Shown piece by piece: positions 15,973 through 23,003 of a stretch of DNA of 34,939 nucleotides (position 1 is its first letter; every line of letters begins with the position of its first letter). The notes under the pieces were generated by a model, which saw nothing but the letters and a program-made list of their open reading frames with translations, was not told the DNA's origin and ran no database searches. The stretch covers positions 1-34,939 of the forward strand of contig JAJRPL010000044.1 in NCBI GenBank assembly GCA_024280815.1. The letters are read 5' to 3'. The stretch comes from Bacteroidota bacterium (GTDB lineage Bacteria; Bacteroidota; Bacteroidia; Flavobacteriales; Flavobacteriaceae). The translations under genes and the position numbers were made by a program.

Positions 15973-16902
15973 ATGCTTATGAATAAACTTTTTACACTAA
16001 TTTGTATTGTAGGGCTGAGTTCGCAAATCACGTATGCACAAGAATTATATGTGGGTGATAATGCAGAATTTTACTTGGGGAAGGATTTGCCTTTTACTAC
16101 AAACAATACAATTGTAACGCTAGGTTCTACAGGAATTTTCTCCGTAGAAGCTGAAACAGATTGGGGTTCGCTTAGCGAATACGTCAATGGGAAAGTACTT
16201 GCTTACGGTACAGGAACTACTAAATTACCAACAGGTAACAATGGAGTTTATGCTCCAGTAATAGCAAATCATACTGGTGATATAAAAGCATCCTATTTTA
16301 ATACTACACCAACAACAGGCACAAATGGAGCAGATGTAGATGCTGTTTCTACCAAAGAATTTTGGGAATTAACAGGTAATGCTGTTATTACTTTGCCATG
16401 GAATTCAGAGAGTGATATAACTTCTCTAGTTACTAATAATGGAGGAGTATTAAACGCTGTTTCTATTGTAGGATATAATAATGGTACTTGGGATTTAGCT
16501 AGTGCGTTAAATACAAATACTATAACAGGAGATTTGTTAAATGGTACGGTTACTAGCGACGCAGCCAATGAAATAACCTTAGGTGATTTTACACAATACA
16601 CTTTTGGTGTCGATCACCAAGCCGTATTGGCAATTGATGACTTGTTTTTGATTGCAGACATTAACATACTTTCAAACCCTATTGAAATGGGTAAGAATAT
16701 TAAATTCATTTCTTCAACTGACTTTTCTGGTTTAGAGATTTCGTTGTTTGATATAAACGGCAGACACTTACAATTGTATAAAAATATTGTTTCAAATAAT
16801 GGAGTTGGAATTTTACAAATCCCAAATCTATCAAGCGGAATTTATATTCTTCGATTTGAACAAGAGGGGAAACAAGGTGTTAAAAAAATATTAGTTAAAT
16901 AA
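15973..16902 (+). CDS. Secreted protein with T9SS type A sorting domain
   Basis: The product has 309 residues. The signal peptide (MLMNKLFTLICIVGLSSQITYA) may start at the first ATG or at the second, 6 bases later. The middle part is a beta-rich, Gly/Thr/Asn-rich passenger with no recognised enzyme motif (for example VNGKVLAYGTGTTKLPTGNNGVYAPV). The last 75 residues (INILSNPIEMGKNIKF, ISLFDINGRHLQLY, IPNLSSGIYILRFEQEGKQG, KKILVK) are a classic Por/T9SS type A C-terminal signal. The protein should therefore cross the outer membrane through the type IX system and may be surface attached. The next gene starts 15 bp downstream, so the two probably form an operon. Confidence 0.8.
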   Translation: MLMNKLFTLICIVGLSSQITYAQELYVGDNAEFYLGKDLPFTTNNTIVTLGSTGIFSVEAETDWGSLSEYVNGKVLAYGTGTTKLPTGNNGVYAPVIANHTGDIKASYFNTTPTTGTNGADVDAVSTKEFWELTGNAVITLPWNSESDITSLVTNNGGVLNAVSIVGYNNGTWDLASALNTNTITGDLLNGTVTSDAANEITLGDFTQYTFGVDHQAVLAIDDLFLIADINILSNPIEMGKNIKFISSTDFSGLEISLFDINGRHLQLYKNIVSNNGVGILQIPNLSSGIYILRFEQEGKQGVKKILVK

Positions 16903-16917
16903 GATAAAATTACAATT

Positions 16918-17898
16918 ATGAATAAAAAGATACAATTATCAGTATTGATGTTTGCTATTACTTTTGCAGGTTTTGCACAAGTGGGTATTGGTACTACAAG
17001 TCCTGATGCTTCATCAGCATTAGACATTACTGCAACAGACAAAGGTTTTTTAATGCCTAGAATGACAACGGCACAAAGAACGGCAATCGCTAGTCCTGCA
17101 ATGGGTTTACAAGTTTTTGATACAGACACCAAATCTGTATGGATAAATGATGGTACCTTATGGAAAGAGAATTCTGGAGGTGGTAAATTTGTGGATGGAA
17201 TTTCTCCAGATATAGCATATTATGATGGGAAAGTTCGTATTGGGACAAATACTTCTGGCCCACACAAACTCAATGTTGAAAGTAGAAAGTCTGATGATGC
17301 TCATAATCGTGGAATTTCAACTAATGCAGTATATGAAGGAACAGGCACAAGTGAATCAACGTATGGTATTACCAGTACAGCAAGTAATGCAAGTACAGGT
17401 ACCATAGCTTTTGCAATTGGAACAAGAAGTACGGTAGCGAATGGTACTAGCGTTGCTGCTGGAGGAACTGTTTCTCAGGGATTTGGCTCTTGGGGAGAAA
17501 TTGAGAATTATGGAAATATGGGTTTTGTTAGTGGAGCAGTTGGTTCTATTACAAATAACGGAACAATAACTGATGCTGTTGGCTTGTATCTACAGCATTT
17601 AGGAACAGGAACTACAACCAATGGTTATGCAATTTATATCGATGATAGTTTTAATAAAGGAACTGGTAAGAATTATTCTATTTTTTCAAATTCTAATGCT
17701 GATTCTTACCTCAAAGGTAATATAGGTGTTGGTATTGAAGCTCCACAACAAAAAGTGCATATTAGCGGAGCTATGCGTTTAGAGCCTCAAGCTGCAGCAC
17801 CTGCTGGTGGAGCTTTAGGAGATTTGTATGTAAATACTGATGGTAAATTATATTTTCACAATGGTACCGCTTGGAAAGAAGTTCAATTAGCTCCTTAA
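16918..17898 (+). CDS. Secreted tail-fibre-like surface protein
   Basis: The product has 326 residues with signal peptide MNKKIQLSVLMFAITFAGFA. The mature start QVGIGTTSPDASSALDITATDKGFLMPRM, then TTAQRTAI, is the widespread Bacteroidota surface-protein opening. A repeat-like, Gly/Thr/Ser-rich middle follows (residues 100-260). A second GIGVEAPQQKVHISGAMRL segment and a closing DLYVNTDGKLYFHNGTAWKEVQ complete it. These modules resemble phage tail-fibre or collar-like folds and are thought to be structural surface proteins. No T9SS tail is visible, unlike its operon neighbour. The trp promoter begins only 22 bp after the stop, with no terminator in between. Confidence 0.72.
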   Translation: MNKKIQLSVLMFAITFAGFAQVGIGTTSPDASSALDITATDKGFLMPRMTTAQRTAIASPAMGLQVFDTDTKSVWINDGTLWKENSGGGKFVDGISPDIAYYDGKVRIGTNTSGPHKLNVESRKSDDAHNRGISTNAVYEGTGTSESTYGITSTASNASTGTIAFAIGTRSTVANGTSVAAGGTVSQGFGSWGEIENYGNMGFVSGAVGSITNNGTITDAVGLYLQHLGTGTTTNGYAIYIDDSFNKGTGKNYSIFSNSNADSYLKGNIGVGIEAPQQKVHISGAMRLEPQAAAPAGGALGDLYVNTDGKLYFHNGTAWKEVQLAP

Positions 17899-17920
17899 AA
17901 AGACAGTAGTGTAATTGTAT

Positions 17921-17950
17921 TTTGTAAATTCAAAAAAATGATTACATTTG
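17921..17950 (+). promoter_or_regulatory. Promoter of the trp operon leader
   Basis: TTTG (17921-17924), an 18-bp spacer, and TACATTTG (17943-17950) give a good match to the Bacteroidota -33/-7 promoter type. Transcription would start near 17957, about 11 bases before the leader peptide ATG. Confidence 0.7.
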
Positions 17951-17967
17951 TCTCAATCAAATTAAAC

Positions 17968-18030
17968 ATGAAAATAGTTTTAAATACAAATTGGTGGTGG
18001 TGCTCTCGAAACTCAACATTCGTGAAGTAA
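17968..18030 (+). CDS. trpL: trp operon leader peptide with three consecutive Trp codons
   Basis: A 20-residue ORF, MKIVLNTNWWWCSRNSTFVK, ends at TAA 18028-18030. Three TGG codons occur in a row at 17992-18000. It lies between a promoter-like sequence and a T-tailed hairpin and is followed by the trp biosynthetic genes. This is the layout of ribosome-mediated attenuation: with little charged tRNA-Trp the ribosome stalls at the TGG codons and an alternative RNA fold prevents termination. The peptide itself has no expected function. Three Trp in 20 residues is far from chance for such AT-rich DNA. Confidence 0.88.
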   Translation: MKIVLNTNWWWCSRNSTFVK

Positions 18031-18061
18031 TCCTATTATCGTATTTAAAAATAAAATATAT

Positions 18062-18092
18062 AAAGGCTTGTCAATCACGACAGGCCTTTTTT
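18062..18092 (+). terminator. trp operon attenuator (intrinsic terminator)
   Basis: AAAGGCTTGTC, loop AATCAC, GACAGGCCTTT and then TTTTT form an 11-bp stem with one wobble pair, 32 bases after the leader stop. The TCACGA in its loop and right arm (18075-18080) can pair with TCGTGA at 18020-18025 inside the leader ORF. A ribosome at the leader stop would cover that region, while one stalled at the Trp codons would leave it largely free. This is a candidate antiterminator. Confidence 0.82.
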
Positions 18093-18096
18093 ATTT

Positions 18097-18117
18097 ATAC
18101 TGAATTTATTTCAGTAT
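18097..18117 (+). other. Second hairpin in the trp leader
   Basis: ATACTGAA, loop TTTAT, TTCAGTAT: a perfect 8-bp stem between the attenuator and the trpE start. No T-run follows. It could stabilise the message or affect trpE translation; no evidence beyond the structure. Confidence 0.45.
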
Positions 18118-18156
18118 CTCATAAATAAGACAATACTGAAAAGCTCAGCATAAAAA

Positions 18157-19559
18157 ATGAAAAAATACAATCTTAATACCCATCATAAAAAATAATTGCA
18201 GATACCATCACACCGGTAAGTGTCTATCTGAAAATTAGAGACCAATACCCTAACAGTATTTTATTAGAGAGTAGTGATTATCATGGCAATGACAATAGTT
18301 TTTCGTACATCTGTTTTAACCCGATAGCCTCTATAAAAGTTGAAAATGAAAAGATTACCCAAACTTTTCCTGATGGAAGTACAGAAGAACAACTAATTGA
18401 TGCAACTACTGATGTGCCAAATGTAATTCATCAATTTTCAAAACGATTTAAAGTTGATAATGACCAAGATTTTAAGTTTATAAACAACGGATTATTCGGT
18501 TATACAACCTATGATGCAGTACGTTATTTTGAGGATATTGAGATCTCTAAAAAAGAAAATTCTTTAAAAATTCCTGATATTTATTATGCTGTTTATCAAA
18601 ATATTATTGCCATTAACCATTTTAAAAATCATGCCTATATTTTTGCTCATTCCTATGATAATGATAGTAATATAGAAAGCATTCATCAATTGATAAAAGC
18701 ACAAAATTTCACCACTTATAAATTTACACAAGACGGAGAAATTAGTTCTAATTTAACAGACAATGAATACAAAGAACATGTGAAAATAGCAAAAAAACAT
18801 TGTGCAAGAGGTGATGTTTTTCAATTGGTATTGTCCAAAAAATTTACACAAAGCTTTAAAGGCGATGAGTTTAATGTGTATAGAACCTTACGAAGTATAA
18901 ATCCGTCACCATATTTATTCTATTTTGATTACGGAGATTTTAAAATTTTTGGAAGTTCACCAGAAGCACAGCTAATTGTAAATAATGGGTTGGCAGAAAT
19001 TCATCCGATTGCAGGAACATTTAAACGCTCAGGTAATGATGAAAAAGATGCTGAATTGGCAAAGAAATTATCGGTAGATGAAAAAGAAAATGCAGAGCAT
19101 GTCATGCTGGTTGATTTGGCAAGAAATGATTTAAGCAGACATGGTAGTCAGGTTAAAGTTGAAACCTATAGAGAGGTTCAATTTTTTTCACATGTTATCC
19201 ATTTGGTAAGTAAAGTCATAGGAAAGAAAAATAAAGATACCACGACTATGCAGATGGTGGCAGACACATTTACTGCAGGTACATTGAGTGGAGCTCCTAA
19301 GCATAGAGCGATGCAATTGATTGAACAATATGAAAAAACGAGTAGAGCTTTTTATGGTGGGGCGATAGGTTTTATGGATTTTGATGGTAATTATAACCAC
19401 GCTATTATGATTCGTACTTTTTTAAGTAAAAACCATGAATTGCATTGGCAAGCAGGTGCAGGGTTGGTGTCAAAATCAGAACCAGAAAACGAATTACAAG
19501 AAGTATACAACAAATTAGGAGCCTTGACAAAAGCGATTGAGTTGGCTGAACGAGTATAA
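18157..19559 (+). CDS. trpE: Anthranilate synthase component I, frameshifted near its start
   Basis: The reading frame starts at ATG 18157 (MKKYNLNTHHKK) and stops at TAA 18193-18195. One extra A in the A-run 18187-18192 (6 A, 7 needed) joins it to IIADTITPVSVYLKIRDQYPN and the rest, giving about 467 residues, the usual TrpE length. With no shift, the first in-frame start is a GTG at 18414, which would remove the N-terminal Trp-feedback region (LLESSDYHG). The catalytic part is intact: PYLFYFDYG, GSSPEAQL, HPIAGTFKRSG, KENAEHVMLVDLARNDLSRHG, GTLSGAPKHRAM and YGGAIGFMDF. The enzyme makes anthranilate from chorismate with TrpG. The trp leader and attenuator precede it. Confidence 0.88.
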
Positions 19560-19569
19560 ATAATAAAAT

Positions 19570-19602
19570 CCCCTTTCTCTCGACACTTCGGGATTGAAAG
19601 GG
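19570..19602. repeat. GC-rich palindromic element between trpE and trpG
   Basis: CCCTTTC (19571-19577) pairs with GAAAGGG (19596-19602), with TCGACACTTCGGGA between. It is an imperfect palindrome of the type found at other trp junctions and GC-rich against an AT-rich background. Confidence 0.55.
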
Positions 19603-19614
19603 TTAGAGATAGAA

Positions 19615-20163
19615 ATGAAAAAAATATTAGTCATAGATAATTACGATAGTTTTACGTATAATTTAGTCCATTATTTAGAGGACTTAGGTTGTGAAGTAAC
19701 CGTAAAACGAAACGATAAATTAACCTTAGAAGAAGTTCAACCTTTTGATAAAATTGTATTATCACCAGGCCCAGGTATCCCTGATGAAGCAGGTTTATTA
19801 AAACCAATTATCAAAAAATACGCAGCCACCAAAAGTATTTTAGGTGTCTGTTTGGGGCAACAAGCTATTGCAGAAGTTTTTGGTGGAAAAATTATCAATC
19901 TAGATACCGTTTATCATGGAGTTGCTACGGAAATTGAGCAAAAAGTAGATGATGAAGTATTGTTTAAAGGATTGCATAAAACCTTAACTGTTGGTCGTTA
20001 TCATTCTTGGGTGGTTGACACCAATTTACCAGAAGTATTAGAGGTCACTTCGGTTGATAAAAACGGACAAATCATGTCTTTACGACATAAAACATATGAT
20101 GTGAAAGCAGTACAGTTTCATCCAGAATCGGTATTAACACCAGATGGAAAACAACTATTATAA
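19615..20163 (+). CDS. trpG: Anthranilate synthase component II (glutamine amidotransferase)
   Basis: The product has 182 residues from ATG 19615 (MKKILVIDNYDSFTYNLVHY). An upstream TTG start would add only seven residues that come from the palindromic element and is unlikely. The class I glutamine amidotransferase triad is visible: nucleophile C79 (GVCLGQQAIAE) and the His/Glu pair in VQFHPESVLTPDG. The oxyanion motif SPGPGIP is near residue 50. It releases ammonia from glutamine for TrpE. It is the second structural gene of the operon, in the same direction. Confidence 0.95.
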   Translation: MKKILVIDNYDSFTYNLVHYLEDLGCEVTVKRNDKLTLEEVQPFDKIVLSPGPGIPDEAGLLKPIIKKYAATKSILGVCLGQQAIAEVFGGKIINLDTVYHGVATEIEQKVDDEVLFKGLHKTLTVGRYHSWVVDTNLPEVLEVTSVDKNGQIMSLRHKTYDVKAVQFHPESVLTPDGKQLL

Positions 20164-20205
20164 AATTGGATAAAGAATTAAAAGACGATTATTAACTTAA
20201 CAATT

Positions 20206-20232
20206 CCTCCCCTTTGGGGAGGTTAGGAGGGG
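20206..20232. repeat. GC-rich palindromic element between trpG and trpD
   Basis: CCTCCCC, TTT, GGGGAGG, followed by TTAGGAGGGG, which runs up to the trpD ATG at 20234. The purine-rich end could double as a ribosome-binding site, although Shine-Dalgarno use is weak in this phylum. Confidence 0.65.
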
Positions 20233-20233
20233 A

Positions 20234-21235
20234 ATGAAACAACTATTAAACAGATTAATCAATCACGAAACCATATCGAAAGAAGAGGCAAAACAAGTAT
20301 TGGTAAATATTTCGAAAGGAGATTATAATCAAAATCAGATTGCCTCATTTTTAACGGTATATATGATGCGAAGTGTTACTGTTGAAGAGTTAGAAGGTTT
20401 TAGAGATGCCTTGTTAGAATTGTGTATTGCCATAGATTTGTCTGATTACAATACCGTTGATTTATGTGGTACAGGTGGTGATGGTAAAAACACCTTCAAT
20501 ATTTCTACATTGTCTTCTTTTGTAACTGCTGGGGCAGGAGTACATGTAACCAAACATGGTAATTACGGAGTGTCTTCAATTTCAGGTTCTAGTAATGTGA
20601 TGGAATTTTTAGGGATAAAATTCAGTAATGATAAAGATTTTTTGAAGATGTGTTTAGACCAAGCAGGAATTTGTGTGTTGCATGCACCATTATTTCATCC
20701 TGCTATGAAAAACGTAGCACCTATCCGTAAAGCATTGGGTGTAAAAACTTTTTTTAATATGTTAGGGCCAATGGTAAATCCGTCTTTTCCAAAAAATCAA
20801 TTGGTAGGCGTTTTTAATTTAGAACTGGCGAGAATGTATAGTTATCTCTATCAAAAATCAGATAAAAATTTTACCATTTTACATGCCTTGGATGGTTATG
20901 ATGAAATTTCTTTAACAGGAGCTACAAAAATGATTTCTAATTATACGGAAACTATTCTAAGTCCAGTAGATTTTGGCGTAGATAAAATTCAACAATCTGA
21001 TATATTTGGTGGAAATACCGTTGAAGAATCTGCCAAAATATTTATGAAAGTGATAAGTGGAGAAGGTACAGAAGCTCAAAACAATGTAGTTTCTGCGAAT
21101 GCAGGAATGGCAATTGCAACCGTTAAAAATTTAAATCCAAAAGAAGGCTTTGAACTGGCAAAAGAATCATTATTGAGAGGTAAAGGGTTAGAAACGTTGA
21201 AAAAGTTACAAGAAAAAAGTAGACAGTTGAAATAA
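20234..21235 (+). CDS. trpD: Anthranilate phosphoribosyltransferase
   Basis: The product has 333 residues, normal length. It transfers the phosphoribosyl group of PRPP to anthranilate. It carries the PRPP-binding loop DLCGTGGDGKNTFNIST, then KHGNYGVSSISGSSNVME, HPAMKNVAPIRKALGVKTFFN and LGPMVNP. These are the conserved TrpD signatures from the small helical N-domain into the alpha/beta domain. It starts one base after the palindromic element, which therefore occupies its leader. A monofunctional TrpD separate from TrpG fits Bacteroidota. Confidence 0.95.
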   Translation: MKQLLNRLINHETISKEEAKQVLVNISKGDYNQNQIASFLTVYMMRSVTVEELEGFRDALLELCIAIDLSDYNTVDLCGTGGDGKNTFNISTLSSFVTAGAGVHVTKHGNYGVSSISGSSNVMEFLGIKFSNDKDFLKMCLDQAGICVLHAPLFHPAMKNVAPIRKALGVKTFFNMLGPMVNPSFPKNQLVGVFNLELARMYSYLYQKSDKNFTILHALDGYDEISLTGATKMISNYTETILSPVDFGVDKIQQSDIFGGNTVEESAKIFMKVISGEGTEAQNNVVSANAGMAIATVKNLNPKEGFELAKESLLRGKGLETLKKLQEKSRQLK

Positions 21236-21257
21236 ATATATAAACTAAAAATAAAAG

Positions 21258-21293
21258 TCCTTTCTCCTTTGGAGAGAGGATTTAGGAGAGAGG
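21258..21293. repeat. Palindromic element between trpD and trpC
   Basis: TCTCC, TTT, GGAGA (21263-21275) followed by GAGGATTTAGGAGAGAGG. This is the same design as the element before trpD (hairpin plus TTAGGAG-type tail), ending at the trpC ATG. Confidence 0.6.
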
Positions 21294-22073
21294 ATGAACA
21301 TACTAGACAAAATAATAGCAGACAAAAGAAAGGAAGTCGCCTTAAAAAAGGAACACATTCCAGTTCAACTACTAGAGCAGATACCTTTTTTTGAACGGGC
21401 AACCATTTCTTTGGCAAATAATTTAAGAAATAGCTCAACGGGAATTATAGCAGAATTTAAAAGAAAATCTCCTTCAAAATCTATAATTAATAATACAGCT
21501 ACTGTTGAAGATGTTGCTTTTGGATATGAAAATGCAGGAGTTTGTGGTATGTCAGTTTTAACCGATGAAATTTATTTTGGGGGCACTTTAGATGATTTAA
21601 TACTCGCCAGAGAAAGTTGTAATTTACCACTATTACGAAAGGATTTTGTTATTGATGAATATCAATTGTTAGAAGCTAAAGCTTTTGGTGCTGATGTTAT
21701 TTTATTAATCGCAGCGGTATTGACCAAACAAGAAATCAAACAATTTTCAACCTTTGCAAAAGAATTAGGGTTAGATGTATTGTTAGAAGTACACGATGAA
21801 AAAGAATTACAAAAATCTATCATGCCAAGCTTAGATATGTTAGGTGTAAACAATAGAAATTTAAAAACTTTTGAAGTGAGTTTAGATATGAGTAAAGAGC
21901 TGGCAAGTAAAATACCGAATGATTTTGTAAAAGTTTCTGAAAGTGGTATTAGTTCAGTTGAAGCCATAAAAGAATTAAAACCTTATGGGTATCAAGGGTT
22001 TTTGATAGGCGAGAATTTTATGAAAACTGAAAATCCTGGAGAAAGTGCTAAGAAGTTTATTAGCCTCCTCTAA
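21294..22073 (+). CDS. trpC: Indole-3-glycerol phosphate synthase
   Basis: The product has 259 residues. This TIM-barrel enzyme closes the indole ring from carboxyphenylamino-deoxyribulose phosphate. It has the N-terminal MNILDKIIADKRKEVALKKE, the Lys motif IIAEFKRKSPSKS, and SVLTDEIYFGG. LRKDFVIDEYQL, GVNNRNLKTFEV, VSESGISS and GFLIGENFMK complete the barrel. Key Lys/Glu residues are in place. It is monofunctional; TrpF is separate. The last codons (SLL) overlap the beginning of a palindromic element. Confidence 0.95.
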   Translation: MNILDKIIADKRKEVALKKEHIPVQLLEQIPFFERATISLANNLRNSSTGIIAEFKRKSPSKSIINNTATVEDVAFGYENAGVCGMSVLTDEIYFGGTLDDLILARESCNLPLLRKDFVIDEYQLLEAKAFGADVILLIAAVLTKQEIKQFSTFAKELGLDVLLEVHDEKELQKSIMPSLDMLGVNNRNLKTFEVSLDMSKELASKIPNDFVKVSESGISSVEAIKELKPYGYQGFLIGENFMKTENPGESAKKFISLL

Positions 22074-22100
22074 CTCCTACAAAGGAGGGGAATTAAGAGG
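22064..22100. repeat. Palindromic element overlapping the trpC 3' end
   Basis: CCTCCTC at the trpC end, then CTCCT, ACAA, AGGAG and a GGGGAATTAAGAGG tail. It reads like the elements before trpD and trpC in opposite orientation. Confidence 0.6.
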
Positions 22101-22129
22101 TTAATATTTTTAAAATTAAGAATTAAGTA

Positions 22130-22861
22130 ATGAGTGTAGAACAAGACAAATTCTTTCCCTTCGAGGGAGATGCCGAAAGGCAGAGGGGGCTCAAAATCTG
22201 CGGTATGAAACACCAAGAAAATATCCTAGCAGTTGCTGCATTGCAACCAGACTATCTAGGTTTTATTTTCTATGAAAAATCTGCCCGTTTTTTTGATGGA
22301 GAAATACCCGATTTACCTAAAAACATCAAAAAAGTAGGTGTTTTTGTAGACGCTTCTGTTGAATATATTCTTAAAAAAGTAATTGAATATGATTTGCAAG
22401 CAGTACAATTACATGGCAATGAGTCACCTGAATTTTGTGAAGTATTACTTCGTCACCCTGTCCCGAAGTCTCGGGAGTATTCAGGGTCTCATCAAACAGA
22501 AATCATCAAAGTCTTTTCCATAAAAGACACCTTTAATTTCTCAGTTTTAAAAGCCTATGAAGAAGTGTGTGATTACTTTTTATTCGATACCAAAGGAAAA
22601 AAACCTGGAGGGAATGGTTATACGTTTAATTGGGAAGTGTTAAAAGAGTACCCATCAACAAAACCCTATTTTTTAAGTGGTGGTATTGGGCTTGAAGAAG
22701 TTGACAACATATTGTCTTTCCTGCGTAGGCAGCCCCGAAACTTCGGGGCAAAATATTGCTACGCCATCGACGTAAACAGTAAGTTTGAAATCAAACCAGG
22801 ATTAAAAGATATAGATAAATTAAAAGAATTTAAAAAGAACTTGTCATTTCTATTGAGATGA
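22130..22861 (+). CDS. trpF: Phosphoribosylanthranilate isomerase with three palindromic insertions
   Basis: The product has 243 residues, about 30 longer than the usual TrpF. It isomerises phosphoribosylanthranilate. Core motifs are present: LKICGM, QPDYLGFIFYEKSARFF, KKVGVFVDAS, AVQLHGNESPEFC, FLFDTKGKKPGGNGYTFNW, LSGGIGLEEV and AIDVNSKFEIKPGLKD. The extra length is due to three stretches that are palindromic in DNA and GC-rich: N-terminal FFPFEGDAERQRG (22154-22191), RHPVPKSREYSGSH (22452-22490), and LRRQPRNFGAK (22721-22764). All stay in frame and fall between conserved blocks. The native start was probably at the codon before LKICGM; the present MSVEQDK start is created by, or upstream of, the first insert. 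Confidence 0.92.
   Translation: MSVEQDKFFPFEGDAERQRGLKICGMKHQENILAVAALQPDYLGFIFYEKSARFFDGEIPDLPKNIKKVGVFVDASVEYILKKVIEYDLQAVQLHGNESPEFCEVLLRHPVPKSREYSGSHQTEIIKVFSIKDTFNFSVLKAYEEVCDYFLFDTKGKKPGGNGYTFNWEVLKEYPSTKPYFLSGGIGLEEVDNILSFLRRQPRNFGAKYCYAIDVNSKFEIKPGLKDIDKLKEFKKNLSFLLR
22154..22191. repeat. Palindromic element inside trpF (N-terminal)
   Basis: CCCTTCGAGGG (22157-22167) and GCCGAAAGGC (22172-22181) are two adjacent hairpins followed by AGAGGGGG. They encode PFEGDAERQRG, absent from normal TrpF starts. Confidence 0.7.
22452..22490. repeat. Palindromic element inside trpF (middle)
   Basis: TCCCGA, AGTC, TCGGGA (22461-22476) is nested in outer CACCCTG and TCAGGGT arms. It is in frame and encodes HPVPKSREYSGS between the FCEVL and EIIKVFS blocks. 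Confidence 0.65.
22721..22764. repeat. Palindromic element inside trpF (C-terminal)
   Basis: Outer arms GCGTAG (22723-22728) and CTACGC (22759-22764); inner arms GCCCCGAA (22732-22739) and TTCGGGGC (22742-22749). It is in frame, before the conserved YAIDVNS block. Confidence 0.7.
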
Positions 22862-22918
22862 AAATTCAAATAAAATTAAACAAGTGACCGCTTTAAACTA
22901 AGAATATAAATTGAAAGG

Positions 22919-22947
22919 TTGTCCCCTTGAGGGGACTTTAGGGGTGT
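22919..22947. repeat. Palindromic element between trpF and trpB
   Basis: GTCCCC, TTGA, GGGGAC (22921-22936) followed by TTTAGGGGTG, within the 142-bp gap before trpB. The rest of the gap is AT-rich with no gene. Confidence 0.6.
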
Positions 22948-23003
22948 TTGATATTGACACTAAAAACATTAAACTCCCATCTTAATAGTAACATAATAGT
23001 ATT

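Noticed and set aside
18414..19559. Shorter trpE starting at GTG 18414
   Set aside because: Upstream sequence back to 18195 in the same frame is clearly TrpE N-terminus; the GTG is only the first in-frame start after the frameshift.
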